A stretch of 64,000 bases of DNA. Source: Anaerolentibacter hominis (GTDB taxonomy: Bacteria; Bacillota; Clostridia; Lachnospirales; Lachnospiraceae). The notes under the pieces were generated by a model. That model worked only from the letters and a program-made list of their open reading frames with translations, made no database searches and was not told the origin of the DNA. A program made the translations under genes and the position numbers. Positions 34,521 through 43,064 of this stretch are shown in pieces (position 1 is the first letter of the stretch; each line of letters starts with the position of its first letter). The DNA is taken from NCBI RefSeq assembly GCF_032380675.1, contig NZ_JAWDIX010000005.1:1-64000 (forward strand). Reading direction: 5' to 3'.

Positions 34521-35281
34521 AACTGTGCCCTCTGTTTTCTGGCTTTATTATCGTTCTCCACCATAGCAAGAAACATATCTTCCAAGTTGTCGGCGGAAAA
34601 TCCGGCCTTCAGGGCATTTTGACGAAGCTCGTTCCTGCTTCCCTCAAACAGCAGACGTCCGTGGTTCAGGATACCGATATCATCGGCCATCTGTTCAATT
34701 TCTGACAGCATATGGGATGAAATCAGTACCGTACAATCATATAAAACGGGCAGTGATTTTATTAATTTACGAATCTCGTGAATACCGGAAGGGTCTAAGC
34801 CATTGGTGGGCTCATCTAAAATAAGAATAGAAGGCCTGCCGATCAGAGCGCCTGCAAGACCAAGGCGCTGTTTCATGCCCAGCGAATATTTTTTTGCAGG
34901 ACGGCCGCTGAACTCGGAAAGCCCAACCAGATCCAGAGCATCCTCCACTGAACTTTTCGGCAGACCTAGAATACGGCGGATTATGTCAAGATTCTCATAG
35001 CCGGTAAGATTAGAATAAAAGGAAGGTGATTCAATAAATGAACCGATGTCCTTCAAAATAGTAAGCCTATCCTGGGGAAAGTGCCTGCCGTCGATTGAAA
35101 ATTCCCCGCTTGTGGGTGAGGTCAGTCCCAGCAGTATTTTCATAGCAGTGGACTTGCCTGCGCCATTGGGGCCTAGAAATCCATAAATACTTCCTCGTCG
35201 GATATGGATAGATACACCATTCACGGCGGTAAAGCTCTTGTATTTTTTAGTCAGCTGGTGGGTTGTAATAATGTAATCCAT
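34517..35281 (-). CDS. ABC transporter ATP-binding protein (BcrA/LanF type)
   Basis: A 254-residue ATPase with Walker A GPNGAGKST (about residue 38), signature YSLGMKQRLGLA, Walker B ILILDEPTNGLDPSG and switch His in SSHMLSE. The E-loop variant and close resemblance to BcrA/NisF-type ATPases suggest peptide-antibiotic export. The start is taken at the ATG behind AAAGGAG, six codons inside the longest frame. It is the first gene of the operon; its promoter region carries the tandem ACCTTAC box. Confidence 0.93.
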   Translation of the reverse strand: MDYIITTHQLTKKYKSFTAVNGVSIHIRRGSIYGFLGPNGAGKSTAMKILLGLTSPTSGEFSIDGRHFPQDRLTILKDIGSFIESPSFYSNLTGYENLDIIRRILGLPKSSVEDALDLVGLSEFSGRPAKKYSLGMKQRLGLAGALIGRPSILILDEPTNGLDPSGIHEIRKLIKSLPVLYDCTVLISSHMLSEIEQMADDIGILNHGRLLFEGSRNELRQNALKAGFSADNLEDMFLAMVENDNKARKQRAQL

Positions 35282-35306
35282 AGAAGCATCTCCTTTCACT
35301 GCTTCT

Positions 35307-35312
35307 ATACTA
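35307..35312 (-). promoter_or_regulatory. Predicted -10 element of the ABC operon
   Basis: TAGTAT on the minus strand, without a recognisable -35. The tandem repeat at 35343-35360 lies about 31 bp upstream, consistent with an activator-dependent promoter. Confidence 0.35.
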
Positions 35313-35342
35313 CAGCATTAACCTGACATCTCCCTTCCGGCA

Positions 35343-35360
35343 ACCTTACGTTTACCTTAC
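35343..35360. promoter_or_regulatory. Tandem direct repeat, candidate response-regulator box
   Basis: Two copies of ACCTTAC start 11 bp apart (35343 and 35354), the helical spacing bound by OmpR/PhoB-type regulators. The box lies in the divergent region between the ABC operon and the response-regulator gene. Confidence 0.6.
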
Positions 35361-35423
35361 TTTTGTCTGAGAACAGACGCCGCGCAGATGCTCTGTGCTA
35401 TAATAGTTCAGGGGGGCGATATA

Positions 35424-36125
35424 TTGGAACACTCATTTTTAAATGATAAGAAAATAATGCTTGTTGATGATGAACCTGATTTGTTAAAGATGGTATCCGA
35501 AATCCTGCATGATAATGGATTCCATAATATTATTACGGCTGGTACAGTTAGAGATGGAATTGAGATTTGTAAGAAAGAAAAACCTGATCTGGCGATCCTT
35601 GATGTCATGCTGCCGGATGGAGATGGTTTCTCCCTCATGCGGGGAATGCGGAAATATACGGATGTGCCGATTGTTTATTTAACGGCTAAGGATGAAGCCT
35701 CTGATAAACTGGCCGGTCTTGGCCTTGGCGCAGACGATTATATCGCAAAGCCGTTCATGCCACAGGAACTGATTCTTCGTGTCCGGGCTGTCCTGCGCCG
35801 TTGTTATAAGGAAGAGAGCGGTATTGTGAAACTGGAGGGGTGCACGATAGATTTCAGCCGGGCCGAAGTAAATAAGGATGGCCAATTGACAGCTTTGACC
35901 GCGAAGGAATACGCTCTGCTGGAAACGCTGGCGCGGAATGAGGGGAAAATCGTTACGGTTGACACTCTGTGTGAAGCATTATGGGGAGATAATCCCTTTG
36001 GATACGAAAACAGCCTGAATGTCCATGTAAGGCGTATACGGGAGAAGATAGAAAACGATCCATCAAAACCGGTCTCTCTAATAACCATCAAGGGGCTTGG
36101 CTATAAACTGAACACAAGGATGTGA
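35424..36125 (+). CDS. OmpR-family response regulator
   Basis: A 233-residue regulator with a receiver domain (phosphoacceptor Asp60 in LAILDVMLPDG, acidic pocket VDDE, Lys in AKPF) and a C-terminal winged helix (GLGYKLNTRM end). TTG 35424 behind AGGGGGG is chosen over the longer frame, which runs back into the promoter. It is coupled to the histidine kinase five bases downstream and is probably the activator of the divergent ABC operon. A TGCTATAAT extended -10 lies at 35396-35404. Confidence 0.92.
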   Translation: MEHSFLNDKKIMLVDDEPDLLKMVSEILHDNGFHNIITAGTVRDGIEICKKEKPDLAILDVMLPDGDGFSLMRGMRKYTDVPIVYLTAKDEASDKLAGLGLGADDYIAKPFMPQELILRVRAVLRRCYKEESGIVKLEGCTIDFSRAEVNKDGQLTALTAKEYALLETLARNEGKIVTVDTLCEALWGDNPFGYENSLNVHVRRIREKIENDPSKPVSLITIKGLGYKLNTRM

Positions 36126-36129
36126 TGCC

Positions 36130-37506
36130 ATGAAATCATTTGCAAAATACATGACAAAGTATTTTAAGTCCTTTTCTATTTTCATTTTCTTATTGGCCAT
36201 TTTGAATGTTATTATATTTGTGGGTACATTTTACGGCGCGGTGACAAATGATTATGGTGATACCTCCCCTCGCAGGATGCTGGAGAAAACAGCGGCGGAC
36301 AGTTCAATCAGCGGTATTTCAAATGAAACGCAGGAGCTTCTTCACCGCAATGGAATATGGGCCATGTATTTAAATCAGTACGGAAATTGCGTATGGTCGG
36401 TAGATTTGCCATCTGAAATTCCTGTTAACTACACCGTTCAGGATGTAGCTGTTTTTTCAAGAGGTTATCTTAAAAATTACCCGGTTTTTGTTCAGAATGA
36501 TGGAGAGGGCTTATTAGTGCTGGGGTATCCGGAAGGGACCTATACGAAATTAATCAGTAATTATTATTCCTCGGATATGGTGAAAGCGATGCCGGTTTAT
36601 TTTGCAGGTATCCTTGTTGTGGATATTCTGTTGTTATTCGCAGCTTACTACATCTCGAAACTAAAAATGATAAAAGATATCCAGCCGCTTATTTCTTCAA
36701 TAGAAATGCTTTCTAATGGTAAACCGGTATCACTTGCCATGAAAGGCGAATTGTCAGATGTCGCCGACAGTGTTAGCAAAGCGTCACACATATTAAGCAG
36801 ACAGAATGAGGCAAGGGCAAATTGGATCAGCGGTGTATCCCATGATATTCGTACGCCGCTCTCCATGATAATGGGATATGCCGGTCAGATTGCAGACGAT
36901 GAGAGTGCCGGATGCGTTATTAGGGATAAGGCTAAAATAGTTCAGAGGCAGAGCGTTAAAATAAAAGAACTGGTACAGGATTTAAACCTGGTATCGAAAC
37001 TGGAATATGATATGCAGCCGCTGCACAAAGAAACGATACGTGTATCCAGGCTGCTGCGCGCCTACGCAGCTGAACTCCTGAACACGGGTTTCCCTGAACA
37101 CGATTCACTTGATGTTGAAATAAGACCGGCAGCTGAATCAGCACGAATGGACTGTGACTCCCGGTTAATCACGCGAGCAATAAATAATCTAGTTCAGAAC
37201 AGTATCAGGCATAACCCACAGGGCTGTAAAATTCAGATTAGTCTTGACTGCTCCGATACATCTGTTACTTTGAGTGTTTCAGATAACGGTGTGGGCTTAA
37301 TGCCAGATAAACAAAAAGAACTGGAAGAAAAACCGCATTATATGGAAAGTACGGATGAACGGCTGGATCTGCGCCACGGGTTGGGGCTTATACTGGTCCG
37401 GCAGATTACCGAGGTACACGGCGGATCATTGAAGATCGAAAGCAAGCCGCATCAGGGATATCGAACAATCCTGACCTTCCCCAAACAAAATAGAGAAACG
37501 GCATAG
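36130..37506 (+). CDS. Sensor histidine kinase
   Basis: A 458-residue kinase. Two membrane segments (about 14-36 and 158-178) flank an extracytoplasmic sensor of about 120 residues. The H box is GVSHDIRTPLS with His238; N box NNLVQNSIRHN; G boxes SDNGVGL and GLGLILVRQI follow. It pairs with the upstream response regulator. The sensor domain is larger than the short loops of BceS-type kinases and more like lantibiotic-sensing CprK/NisK kinases. The ligand is unknown. Confidence 0.92.
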   Translation: MKSFAKYMTKYFKSFSIFIFLLAILNVIIFVGTFYGAVTNDYGDTSPRRMLEKTAADSSISGISNETQELLHRNGIWAMYLNQYGNCVWSVDLPSEIPVNYTVQDVAVFSRGYLKNYPVFVQNDGEGLLVLGYPEGTYTKLISNYYSSDMVKAMPVYFAGILVVDILLLFAAYYISKLKMIKDIQPLISSIEMLSNGKPVSLAMKGELSDVADSVSKASHILSRQNEARANWISGVSHDIRTPLSMIMGYAGQIADDESAGCVIRDKAKIVQRQSVKIKELVQDLNLVSKLEYDMQPLHKETIRVSRLLRAYAAELLNTGFPEHDSLDVEIRPAAESARMDCDSRLITRAINNLVQNSIRHNPQGCKIQISLDCSDTSVTLSVSDNGVGLMPDKQKELEEKPHYMESTDERLDLRHGLGLILVRQITEVHGGSLKIESKPHQGYRTILTFPKQNRETA

Positions 37507-37516
37507 CCGTTTCTCT
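37492..37516. terminator. Hairpin between convergent kinase and alcohol dehydrogenase genes
   Basis: AGAGAAACGGC-ata-GCCGTTTCTCT, an 11-bp perfect stem overlapping the kinase stop codon and followed by ATTATT. The T tract is weak, but position suggests a shared terminator. Confidence 0.6.
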
Positions 37517-37527
37517 ATTATTAAAGT

Positions 37528-38700
37528 TTAAAGTGCCAGACGGTAGATAGCTTCCACGTCTGCAGGACCCAGCTTCACGAAGCCGCCGATCTTACTTTCG
37601 TCGGTAACCCCCATAATTTTAACCATCTTCGGGATATCCTCTTCTTTTGCCCCCAATTCTTTAAAGTTGGACGGCATACCAAGGGATATCAGGAAGTTCT
37701 GGAACCGGGTTATTCCCTCCAGAGCGGTGATCTCAGGGTTTGCAAAGTTCATGTCGCAATCCCATACACGTACCGCAAATTGGGCAAAACGATTGATATC
37801 GTGATGCATGACATATTTCATCCAGGCCGGCATGATAACAGCCAAACCGGCGCCGTGTGCCACATCATAGAGAGCGGACAGTTCATGCTCGATCTTATGG
37901 CTGGCCCAGTCCTGGGAACGGCCTACGCCCACGATGTTATTGTGGGCGACCATTCCGCTCCACATCACATTGGCCCTGGCCTGATAGTTGTTCAGATCGG
38001 CGAGGACTTTTGGCGATTCTTCAATCATTGCCTTCAGGACGCCTTCGCAGAGACGATCCGTAATCTCCACATCTTTTGTGTTGGTAAAATACCGTTCGCA
38101 TACATGAACCATAATGTCTGTTATACCACAGGCTGTCTGATAGGCAGGCAGCGTACAATAAAACAGAGGATTTAGAACAGAAAATCTGGGCCGCAGCGCT
38201 TCGCCGGAAGCCCCTCTCTTTAACATGCCGTCCTCATGGGTGATGACCGTATCCGGGGAACCTTCGCTGCCTGCCGCGGCAATAGTAAGGACCGTGCCGA
38301 CAGGAAGAGCCTTGCCTACCGGCATACTGTTTTTATAGAAATCCCAGAAATCCCCATCATAAACCGCACCCAGCGCAATTGCCTTGGCAGAATCGATGAC
38401 GCTGCCGCCTCCGACTGCCAGAACAAAATCCACATTTTCCCTCCGGCACAATTCTATACCCTCATAAACTAAACCGCTCCGGGGATTAGGCATAACGCCG
38501 CCCAGTTCTACAAAAGGAATGGACGTCTGATTAAGGGCGGCCACCACCTTATCATATACACCGTTGCGTTTTACGGAACCGCCTCCATAGTGAAGAAGTA
38601 CCTTAGAACCGCCGAACCTCTCAACAAGCTCCCCGATATTTGTTTCGCTGTCGTCGCCGAAGCAAAAATAGGTAGGAGCATAAAATCTAAAATTTTCCAT
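37528..38700 (-). CDS. Iron-containing alcohol dehydrogenase
   Basis: A 390-residue group III alcohol dehydrogenase of the YqhD/butanol dehydrogenase type, reducing aldehydes with NAD(P)H. The nucleotide-binding GGGSVIDSAKAIA motif and metal-ligand region SHKIEHELSALYDVAHGAGLAVI (His residues near 265-285) are clear. It is transcribed alone from a promoter with the 19-bp spacer typical of MerR-family activators. A role in detoxifying reactive aldehydes is plausible (inference). Confidence 0.95.
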   Translation of the reverse strand: MENFRFYAPTYFCFGDDSETNIGELVERFGGSKVLLHYGGGSVKRNGVYDKVVAALNQTSIPFVELGGVMPNPRSGLVYEGIELCRRENVDFVLAVGGGSVIDSAKAIALGAVYDGDFWDFYKNSMPVGKALPVGTVLTIAAAGSEGSPDTVITHEDGMLKRGASGEALRPRFSVLNPLFYCTLPAYQTACGITDIMVHVCERYFTNTKDVEITDRLCEGVLKAMIEESPKVLADLNNYQARANVMWSGMVAHNNIVGVGRSQDWASHKIEHELSALYDVAHGAGLAVIMPAWMKYVMHHDINRFAQFAVRVWDCDMNFANPEITALEGITRFQNFLISLGMPSNFKELGAKEEDIPKMVKIMGVTDESKIGGFVKLGPADVEAIYRLAL

Positions 38701-38732
38701 ATTCAGTCACTCTCCTTTGCTGTATTTTCTTT

Positions 38733-38763
38733 ACTATAAAACTTCAAGTAAACTTTAAGTCAA
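38733..38763 (-). promoter_or_regulatory. MerR-type promoter of the alcohol dehydrogenase
   Basis: On the minus strand TTGACT and TATAGT are separated by 19 bp, and the spacer holds the dyad ACTTAAAGT-TT-ACTTGAAGT (8 of 9 positions). Overlong spacers with a central dyad are the hallmark of MerR-family control. The dyad resembles the target of AdhR-type regulators of aldehyde stress. No merR gene is in the window. Confidence 0.65.
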
Positions 38764-38839
38764 GAAAAATCGAAGGATAATTTACTGGCTGAAAAGAGAA
38801 GCGAAGGACTATTTCTGTACAGAATGACAAAGCACACAT

Positions 38840-38861
38840 GTTATGGTATATTTAACATAAC
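38840..38861. promoter_or_regulatory. Inverted repeat upstream of the aldo/keto reductase
   Basis: GTTATG-N10-CATAAC lies about 80 bases upstream of the aldo/keto reductase start. It could be an operator for the divergent pair; no regulator is assigned. Confidence 0.3.
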
Positions 38862-38938
38862 GATAATTCAATGGCGCAAAGGGCTTCGGGCCTGTTACAA
38901 TATTGAGACGAAATGATCAGGAAAGGATTTGATGCGAA

Positions 38939-39967
38939 GTGGAAATGGTTAGATTAGGAAAAACAGAATTAATGGTGACAAAAACATCATTCGGAGCGCT
39001 TCCGATTCAGCGGGTACCCATGGATGAAGCTGTCCGGCTTCTGCGAAAGGCTTATGACGGCGGGATAAACTACTATGACACGGCTAACGCTTACACAGAC
39101 AGTGAGGAAAAGCTGGGGCGGGCGTTTAAGGATGTGCGCCATCATATCGTTATCTCCACAAAAAGCCAGGGAACCGATAAGAAGACGGCGATGGAACATA
39201 TTGAAAAGAGCCTGCGCATGCTTCAGACGGATTACATTGATTTGTTTCAATTTCATAACCCGGCGGTACTCCCGGATGTGAATGACCCGGACAGCGCTTT
39301 TGCAGCGGCTCTGGAAATGAAGGAAAAGGGATACATACGGCATATCGGTATAACCAATCACCGGCTGAATGTAGCGCTGGAGGCAATCAATACCGGCCTG
39401 TATGAGACGATGCAGTTCCCCTTCAGCTATCTCTCAACGGAAAAGGATCTGGAAATTGTTAATAAATGCAAGGAAAAAGATATGGGCTTTATCGCTATGA
39501 AGGGCCTGTCGGGCGGACTGTTGAATAATTCCGCTGCCTGCTATGCTTATATGCAGCAGTTTGAAAATGTTGTTCCGATCTGGGGCATCCAGAAGGAGTC
39601 CGAGTTGGATGAATGGCTGGCCTTAAGCAAAACGGACGGGGCAATGACAAATGAACTTGAGGCCGTTATCGAGAAGGATCGTCAGGAGCTTTTGGGCAAC
39701 TTCTGCCGGGGCTGCGGTTATTGTATGCCCTGTCCGGCAGATATTCCGATTTATATTGCTGCCAGAATGTCCTTTATGCTGCAGCGTTCCCCGCTGGACC
39801 GGTGGCTTAACGAGGAATGGTATGAAAAAATGCACCGGATTGAGAACTGCATTGGATGCGGGCATTGCAAAGGTAAATGTCCGTATGGTCTGGATACACC
39901 GGAACTGTTAAAAGAGATGCTGAAAGATTTTGATGAAAAATATGCGGCCTATCATGGGAAAAATTAG
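38939..39967 (+). CDS. Aldo/keto reductase with C-terminal 4Fe-4S domain
   Basis: A 342-residue fusion. Residues 1-260 form an AKR barrel with the catalytic tetrad pieces NYYDTANAY, KSQG and FQFHNP. The C-terminus adds two Cys motifs, CRGCGYCMPCP (about 259) and CIGCGHCKGKCP (about 305), as in ferredoxin-coupled AKRs of anaerobes. Start is GTG 38939 or ATG 38945; the ribosome site AAGGA fits the GTG better. It leads a three-gene operon with the epimerase and RpiB. Substrate unknown, perhaps a sugar or reactive aldehyde. Confidence 0.92.
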   Translation: MEMVRLGKTELMVTKTSFGALPIQRVPMDEAVRLLRKAYDGGINYYDTANAYTDSEEKLGRAFKDVRHHIVISTKSQGTDKKTAMEHIEKSLRMLQTDYIDLFQFHNPAVLPDVNDPDSAFAAALEMKEKGYIRHIGITNHRLNVALEAINTGLYETMQFPFSYLSTEKDLEIVNKCKEKDMGFIAMKGLSGGLLNNSAACYAYMQQFENVVPIWGIQKESELDEWLALSKTDGAMTNELEAVIEKDRQELLGNFCRGCGYCMPCPADIPIYIAARMSFMLQRSPLDRWLNEEWYEKMHRIENCIGCGHCKGKCPYGLDTPELLKEMLKDFDEKYAAYHGKN

Positions 39968-39997
39968 GATAGACGGTTTCTACAGGGGGAGTCGGAA

Positions 39998-40660
39998 ATG
40001 ACAAAGAAGCTATTGTGTCCATCGATGATGTGTGCGGATTTTGAACGCCTGGGAGAAGAGGTCAGGCTGCTGGATGAGGCGGGAGCGGATCTGTTTCATG
40101 TGGATGTGATGGATGGGAATTTCGTACCCAATTACGCGATGGGTCTGGAAGATTTTAAATGTGTCCGCAAGAATACCAGGAAGCCGGTGGACGTGCATTT
40201 GATGGTGAAGGAACCGGAAACAGCGGTCAGGATATTTGGACAGGCCGGCGCGGATATTATTTATGTCCATGGGGAGACAGGATCGCATCCGGCCAGGATA
40301 CTGGAAGAAATAAAGCATCTGGGGGCGAAAGCGGGACTGGCCCTGAACCCGGGGACTTCCATCGGGACGGTGGAGGAACTGCTGCCGCTGGCAGACTATG
40401 TTCTGGCAATGACCGTGAATCCGGGATTTGCCGGGCAGGCCTATCTGGAATTTGTGACGGATAAGCTGATACGCTTGTCGGCGCTGAAAGAAAAGTATGC
40501 GTTTCGGCTGGTGACGGATGGAGCCATGTCGCCGGAACGGATTCAGGAACTGCGGAAACTAGGTGTGGATGGCTTCGTGCTGGGAACATCGGCTTTATTC
40601 GGGAAACCCGAGGACTATAGAACAATACTGTCCCGTCTGCGGGACGGAAAGGAAGGCTGA
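39998..40660 (+). CDS. Ribulose-phosphate 3-epimerase family protein
   Basis: A 220-residue TIM-barrel epimerase. It has LCPSMMCADF at the N-terminus, metal/catalytic residues in FHVDVMDGNFVPN and VHLMV, and MTVNPGFAGQ near residue 131. The MTVNPGFAGQ form and the RpiB partner resemble D-allulose-6-phosphate 3-epimerase (AlsE) as much as Rpe, so the ketose substrate is uncertain. Ribosome site GGGGGAG; rpiB follows after two bases. Confidence 0.9.
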   Translation: MTKKLLCPSMMCADFERLGEEVRLLDEAGADLFHVDVMDGNFVPNYAMGLEDFKCVRKNTRKPVDVHLMVKEPETAVRIFGQAGADIIYVHGETGSHPARILEEIKHLGAKAGLALNPGTSIGTVEELLPLADYVLAMTVNPGFAGQAYLEFVTDKLIRLSALKEKYAFRLVTDGAMSPERIQELRKLGVDGFVLGTSALFGKPEDYRTILSRLRDGKEG

Positions 40661-40662
40661 AA

Positions 40663-41106
40663 ATGAAAATAGGAATTGGAAATGACCATGTTGCTGTCGA
40701 TATGAAAAACGAGATCAAGAGTTATCTGGAGGCAAAGGGGTATGAGGTCGCGGATTACGGCACGTATACCACGGAACGCTGCGACTATCCGGTATATGGA
40801 GAAAAGGTAGCCAGAGCCGTGGCGGCCGGAGAGGTAGACTGCGGTATCCTGATCTGCGGAACCGGTGTGGGTATTTCTCTCTCTGCCAATAAGGTGAAAG
40901 GAATCCGGGCTGTTGTCTGCAGCGAACCTTATACGGCAAAACTTTCGAAAGAGCATAATAACACGAATATCCTTGCATTTGGAGCCAGAGTGATCGGCGT
41001 GGAACTGGCTAAAATGATTGTGGATGAGTGGCTGGGAGCAGAGTTCTTAGGCGGACGCCATGGAGAACGGGTTCAGATGATGATGGAGATCGAAGAACGG
41101 GCATAG
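40663..41106 (+). CDS. rpiB: Ribose/allose-5/6-phosphate isomerase B (RpiB family)
   Basis: A 147-residue RpiB-type isomerase with the catalytic Cys in CGTGVGISLSANK (about residue 66) and the N-terminal GNDHVAVDMK motif. RpiB enzymes interconvert ribose-5-P and ribulose-5-P and often act on allose-6-P. Tight coupling to an Rpe/AlsE-type epimerase suggests a short aldose-ketose phosphate pathway. Ribosome site GGAAGG. Confidence 0.93.
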   Translation: MKIGIGNDHVAVDMKNEIKSYLEAKGYEVADYGTYTTERCDYPVYGEKVARAVAAGEVDCGILICGTGVGISLSANKVKGIRAVVCSEPYTAKLSKEHNNTNILAFGARVIGVELAKMIVDEWLGAEFLGGRHGERVQMMMEIEERA

Positions 41107-41139
41107 CTGTCTTGTGAAAAGAAACAGGTAAAAGAAGAT

Positions 41140-41181
41140 AAGCGGCGGTCAGCTGGAAATGCTGGACCGCCGCTTTTGTAT
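41140..41181 (+). terminator. Terminator after rpiB
   Basis: AAGCGGCGGTC-AGC pairs with GCT-G-GACCGCCGCTT (one bulge), followed by TTGTAT. A strong GC stem with a modest T tract. Confidence 0.75.
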
Positions 41182-41202
41182 AATTAGCCGGCCGCTTTTT
41201 GA

Positions 41203-41231
41203 AACTTAGGTGCCAATTTCTGCAACTTAGG
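41203..41231 (+). promoter_or_regulatory. Direct repeats, candidate LytTR binding sites
   Basis: AACTTAGG occurs at 41203-41210 and 41224-41231, 21 bp apart (two helical turns), just upstream of the -35 of the LytTR operon. LytTR domains bind paired direct repeats. Confidence 0.6.
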
Positions 41232-41240
41232 AAAGAACGC

Positions 41241-41269
41241 TTGAAGTGAGAAGAAAGGACCCATATAGT
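41241..41269 (+). promoter_or_regulatory. Promoter of the LytTR-DUF3021-ABC operon
   Basis: TTGAAG-17 bp-TATAGT, 20 bases before the GTG start. Confidence 0.7.
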
Positions 41270-41289
41270 ATAGGGCAGGGGGTGAGACC

Positions 41290-41730
41290 GTGAAACTGCA
41301 TATTCAGGAGGAAGGCGATCTTCAGGAAACCGAAATAACGATCCGCTGCCGGCGGCTGGATAAAAATGTGGAGAAGATTGTCGCTATGCTTCGGATCATG
41401 GAACAGAAGCTGACCGGAGAGAAGGAAGGCCAGACCTATATTCTGGACGCATCGGAGGTCCTTTACATTGACACCGCGGATAAAAAGACATTTTTATATA
41501 CAGGCAAGGAGGTCTATGAGACTTCTTTTAAATTATATGAACTGGAAGAGCAGCTGGCGGACAGCGACTTCTTCCGGGCAGGAAAGTCCTGCATTATTAA
41601 CTTCAATCAGATACGGTCCATCCGGCCGGATCTGGATGGTAAACTCATGGTAACTATGAACAACGACGAGCGGCTGGCTGTGTCTCGGCAGTACGCCGGT
41701 ACCATTAAGAAAAAACTGGGGGTGAGATAA
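41290..41730 (+). CDS. LytTR family DNA-binding regulator
   Basis: A 146-residue protein with a C-terminal LytTR DNA-binding domain (about 50-146; EVLYIDTADKKTFLYT, RAGKSCIINFNQI) and no receiver domain. Such regulators are typically encoded next to a DUF3021 membrane protein that modulates them, as here. GTG start behind AGGGGGTGA. The AACTTAGG direct repeats upstream are the likely autoregulatory target. Confidence 0.92.
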   Translation: MKLHIQEEGDLQETEITIRCRRLDKNVEKIVAMLRIMEQKLTGEKEGQTYILDASEVLYIDTADKKTFLYTGKEVYETSFKLYELEEQLADSDFFRAGKSCIINFNQIRSIRPDLDGKLMVTMNNDERLAVSRQYAGTIKKKLGVR

Positions 41731-42219
41731 ATGAAGGAACATTGGCTTTCCAAATATCATTTTCTGGGGCAGATAATGATAACCTTCTCCGTTACCGTTC
41801 TGCTGCTGACTTTAATCGGATTGTTTACGGGTGAAGAAGTTAAAGAGATATCCAGCCTGTTTCAGATGGGAGGGAAGGGCATTGCGTTTTCAACGATTTT
41901 TCAGATTCTGGGTTCCTCTGTTGTAATCGCCTCCCTAAAGGTATTCTTTTTTTCCAGCCGTTTCTTTCAAAATAAGATGCTGCTGTGGAAATGTACCTGG
42001 ATGGTGATCTGTTCGATTGCGGTTATTGTGGTATTTATTATCCTGTTTGATTGGTTTCCAATTCATTTCTGGCAGGCATGGGTTGGGTTTTTCCTGTCAT
42101 TTTTTATCTGTTTTGGTGTCAGCACGGTTATTGTGATGACAAAAAACCGGTTAGAGGGCAAGCGGTATGACCGTCTGCTTCAGGAGTATAAAGAGAAAAA
42201 GGAGGGGACGGTCAAATGA
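41731..42219 (+). CDS. DUF3021 family membrane protein
   Basis: A 162-residue protein with four hydrophobic segments (about 13-33, 48-72, 86-106 and 115-135) and a basic C-terminal tail (KNRLEGKRYDRLLQEYKEKK). DUF3021 proteins pair with LytTR regulators and are thought to inhibit them at the membrane. Its ATG follows the LytTR stop immediately. Confidence 0.88.
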   Translation: MKEHWLSKYHFLGQIMITFSVTVLLLTLIGLFTGEEVKEISSLFQMGGKGIAFSTIFQILGSSVVIASLKVFFFSSRFFQNKMLLWKCTWMVICSIAVIVVFIILFDWFPIHFWQAWVGFFLSFFICFGVSTVIVMTKNRLEGKRYDRLLQEYKEKKEGTVK

Positions 42220-43064
42220 ATTGTATTGAAATAACTTCTGTTCAGAAAAGTTTCGGAAGTAAAAATGTCTTGAATGACATCAGCCTGACGGTACCGAACG
42301 GGGAAATCTTTGGCCTTCTGGGTCCATCCGGAGCAGGAAAAACTACGCTGATTAAAATACTGACCGGGCAGATACCGGCTTCAGCAGGGGCAGCCCGTAT
42401 CTTTGGTAAAGAGGCCGGCAGCCTGGGACGGGAAGACTATGGCAGGATCGGTATGGTGTTGGATAACAGCGGCCTGTATGAACGTTTAAATGTGATGGAC
42501 AATATGGTGCTGTTTGCAAAGATAGAGGGTGTTAAAAAAGAGAGGATCAATGAACTGCTGGAGAAGGTGAAGCTTACCGGGGCAAGCAGGACGGCTGCCG
42601 GAAAGCTCTCCAAGGGAATGCGCCAGAGGCTGATACTGGCGAGAGCTATCTTAAACAGCCCCGGACTGCTCTTTCTGGATGAGCCTACAAGTGGTTTGGA
42701 CCCGGCTGCGGCGGAGAAAATACATGAGCTGCTCTTTGAACTGAGGGAGCAGGGTATAACGATCTTTCTGACCACCCACAATATGGAGGAGGCGGAGAAA
42801 CTCTGCGCTCATATTGCTCTGCTTCATGAAGGAACAATCGTGGAATACGGGGTGCCGGAAGAAATCTGCCGGAAATATAACAAAACAAATCAAATCACGA
42901 TCTTGAAGAAAGACGGCAGCCAGGAGGTTCTGGATAATATGCCGGAAAATGCCGCCCAAATTGCAGAATTATTCCAGGCTGATCAGGTGGAGGCAATCCA
43001 TTCCTCCGAGCCAAATCTGGAAAACGTGTTCATGACACTGACAGGAAGGAGATTAGGAGAATGA
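42216..43064 (+). CDS. ABC transporter ATP-binding protein
   Basis: A 282-residue ATPase with Walker A GPSGAGKTT (about residue 37), signature LSKGMRQRL, Walker B LLFLDEPTSGLDP and switch His in TTHNMEEAE. The start overlaps the DUF3021 stop by four bases. It forms an exporter with the permease downstream; together with LytTR-DUF3021 this is a self-regulated transport module of unknown substrate. Confidence 0.94.
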   Translation: MNCIEITSVQKSFGSKNVLNDISLTVPNGEIFGLLGPSGAGKTTLIKILTGQIPASAGAARIFGKEAGSLGREDYGRIGMVLDNSGLYERLNVMDNMVLFAKIEGVKKERINELLEKVKLTGASRTAAGKLSKGMRQRLILARAILNSPGLLFLDEPTSGLDPAAAEKIHELLFELREQGITIFLTTHNMEEAEKLCAHIALLHEGTIVEYGVPEEICRKYNKTNQITILKKDGSQEVLDNMPENAAQIAELFQADQVEAIHSSEPNLENVFMTLTGRRLGE

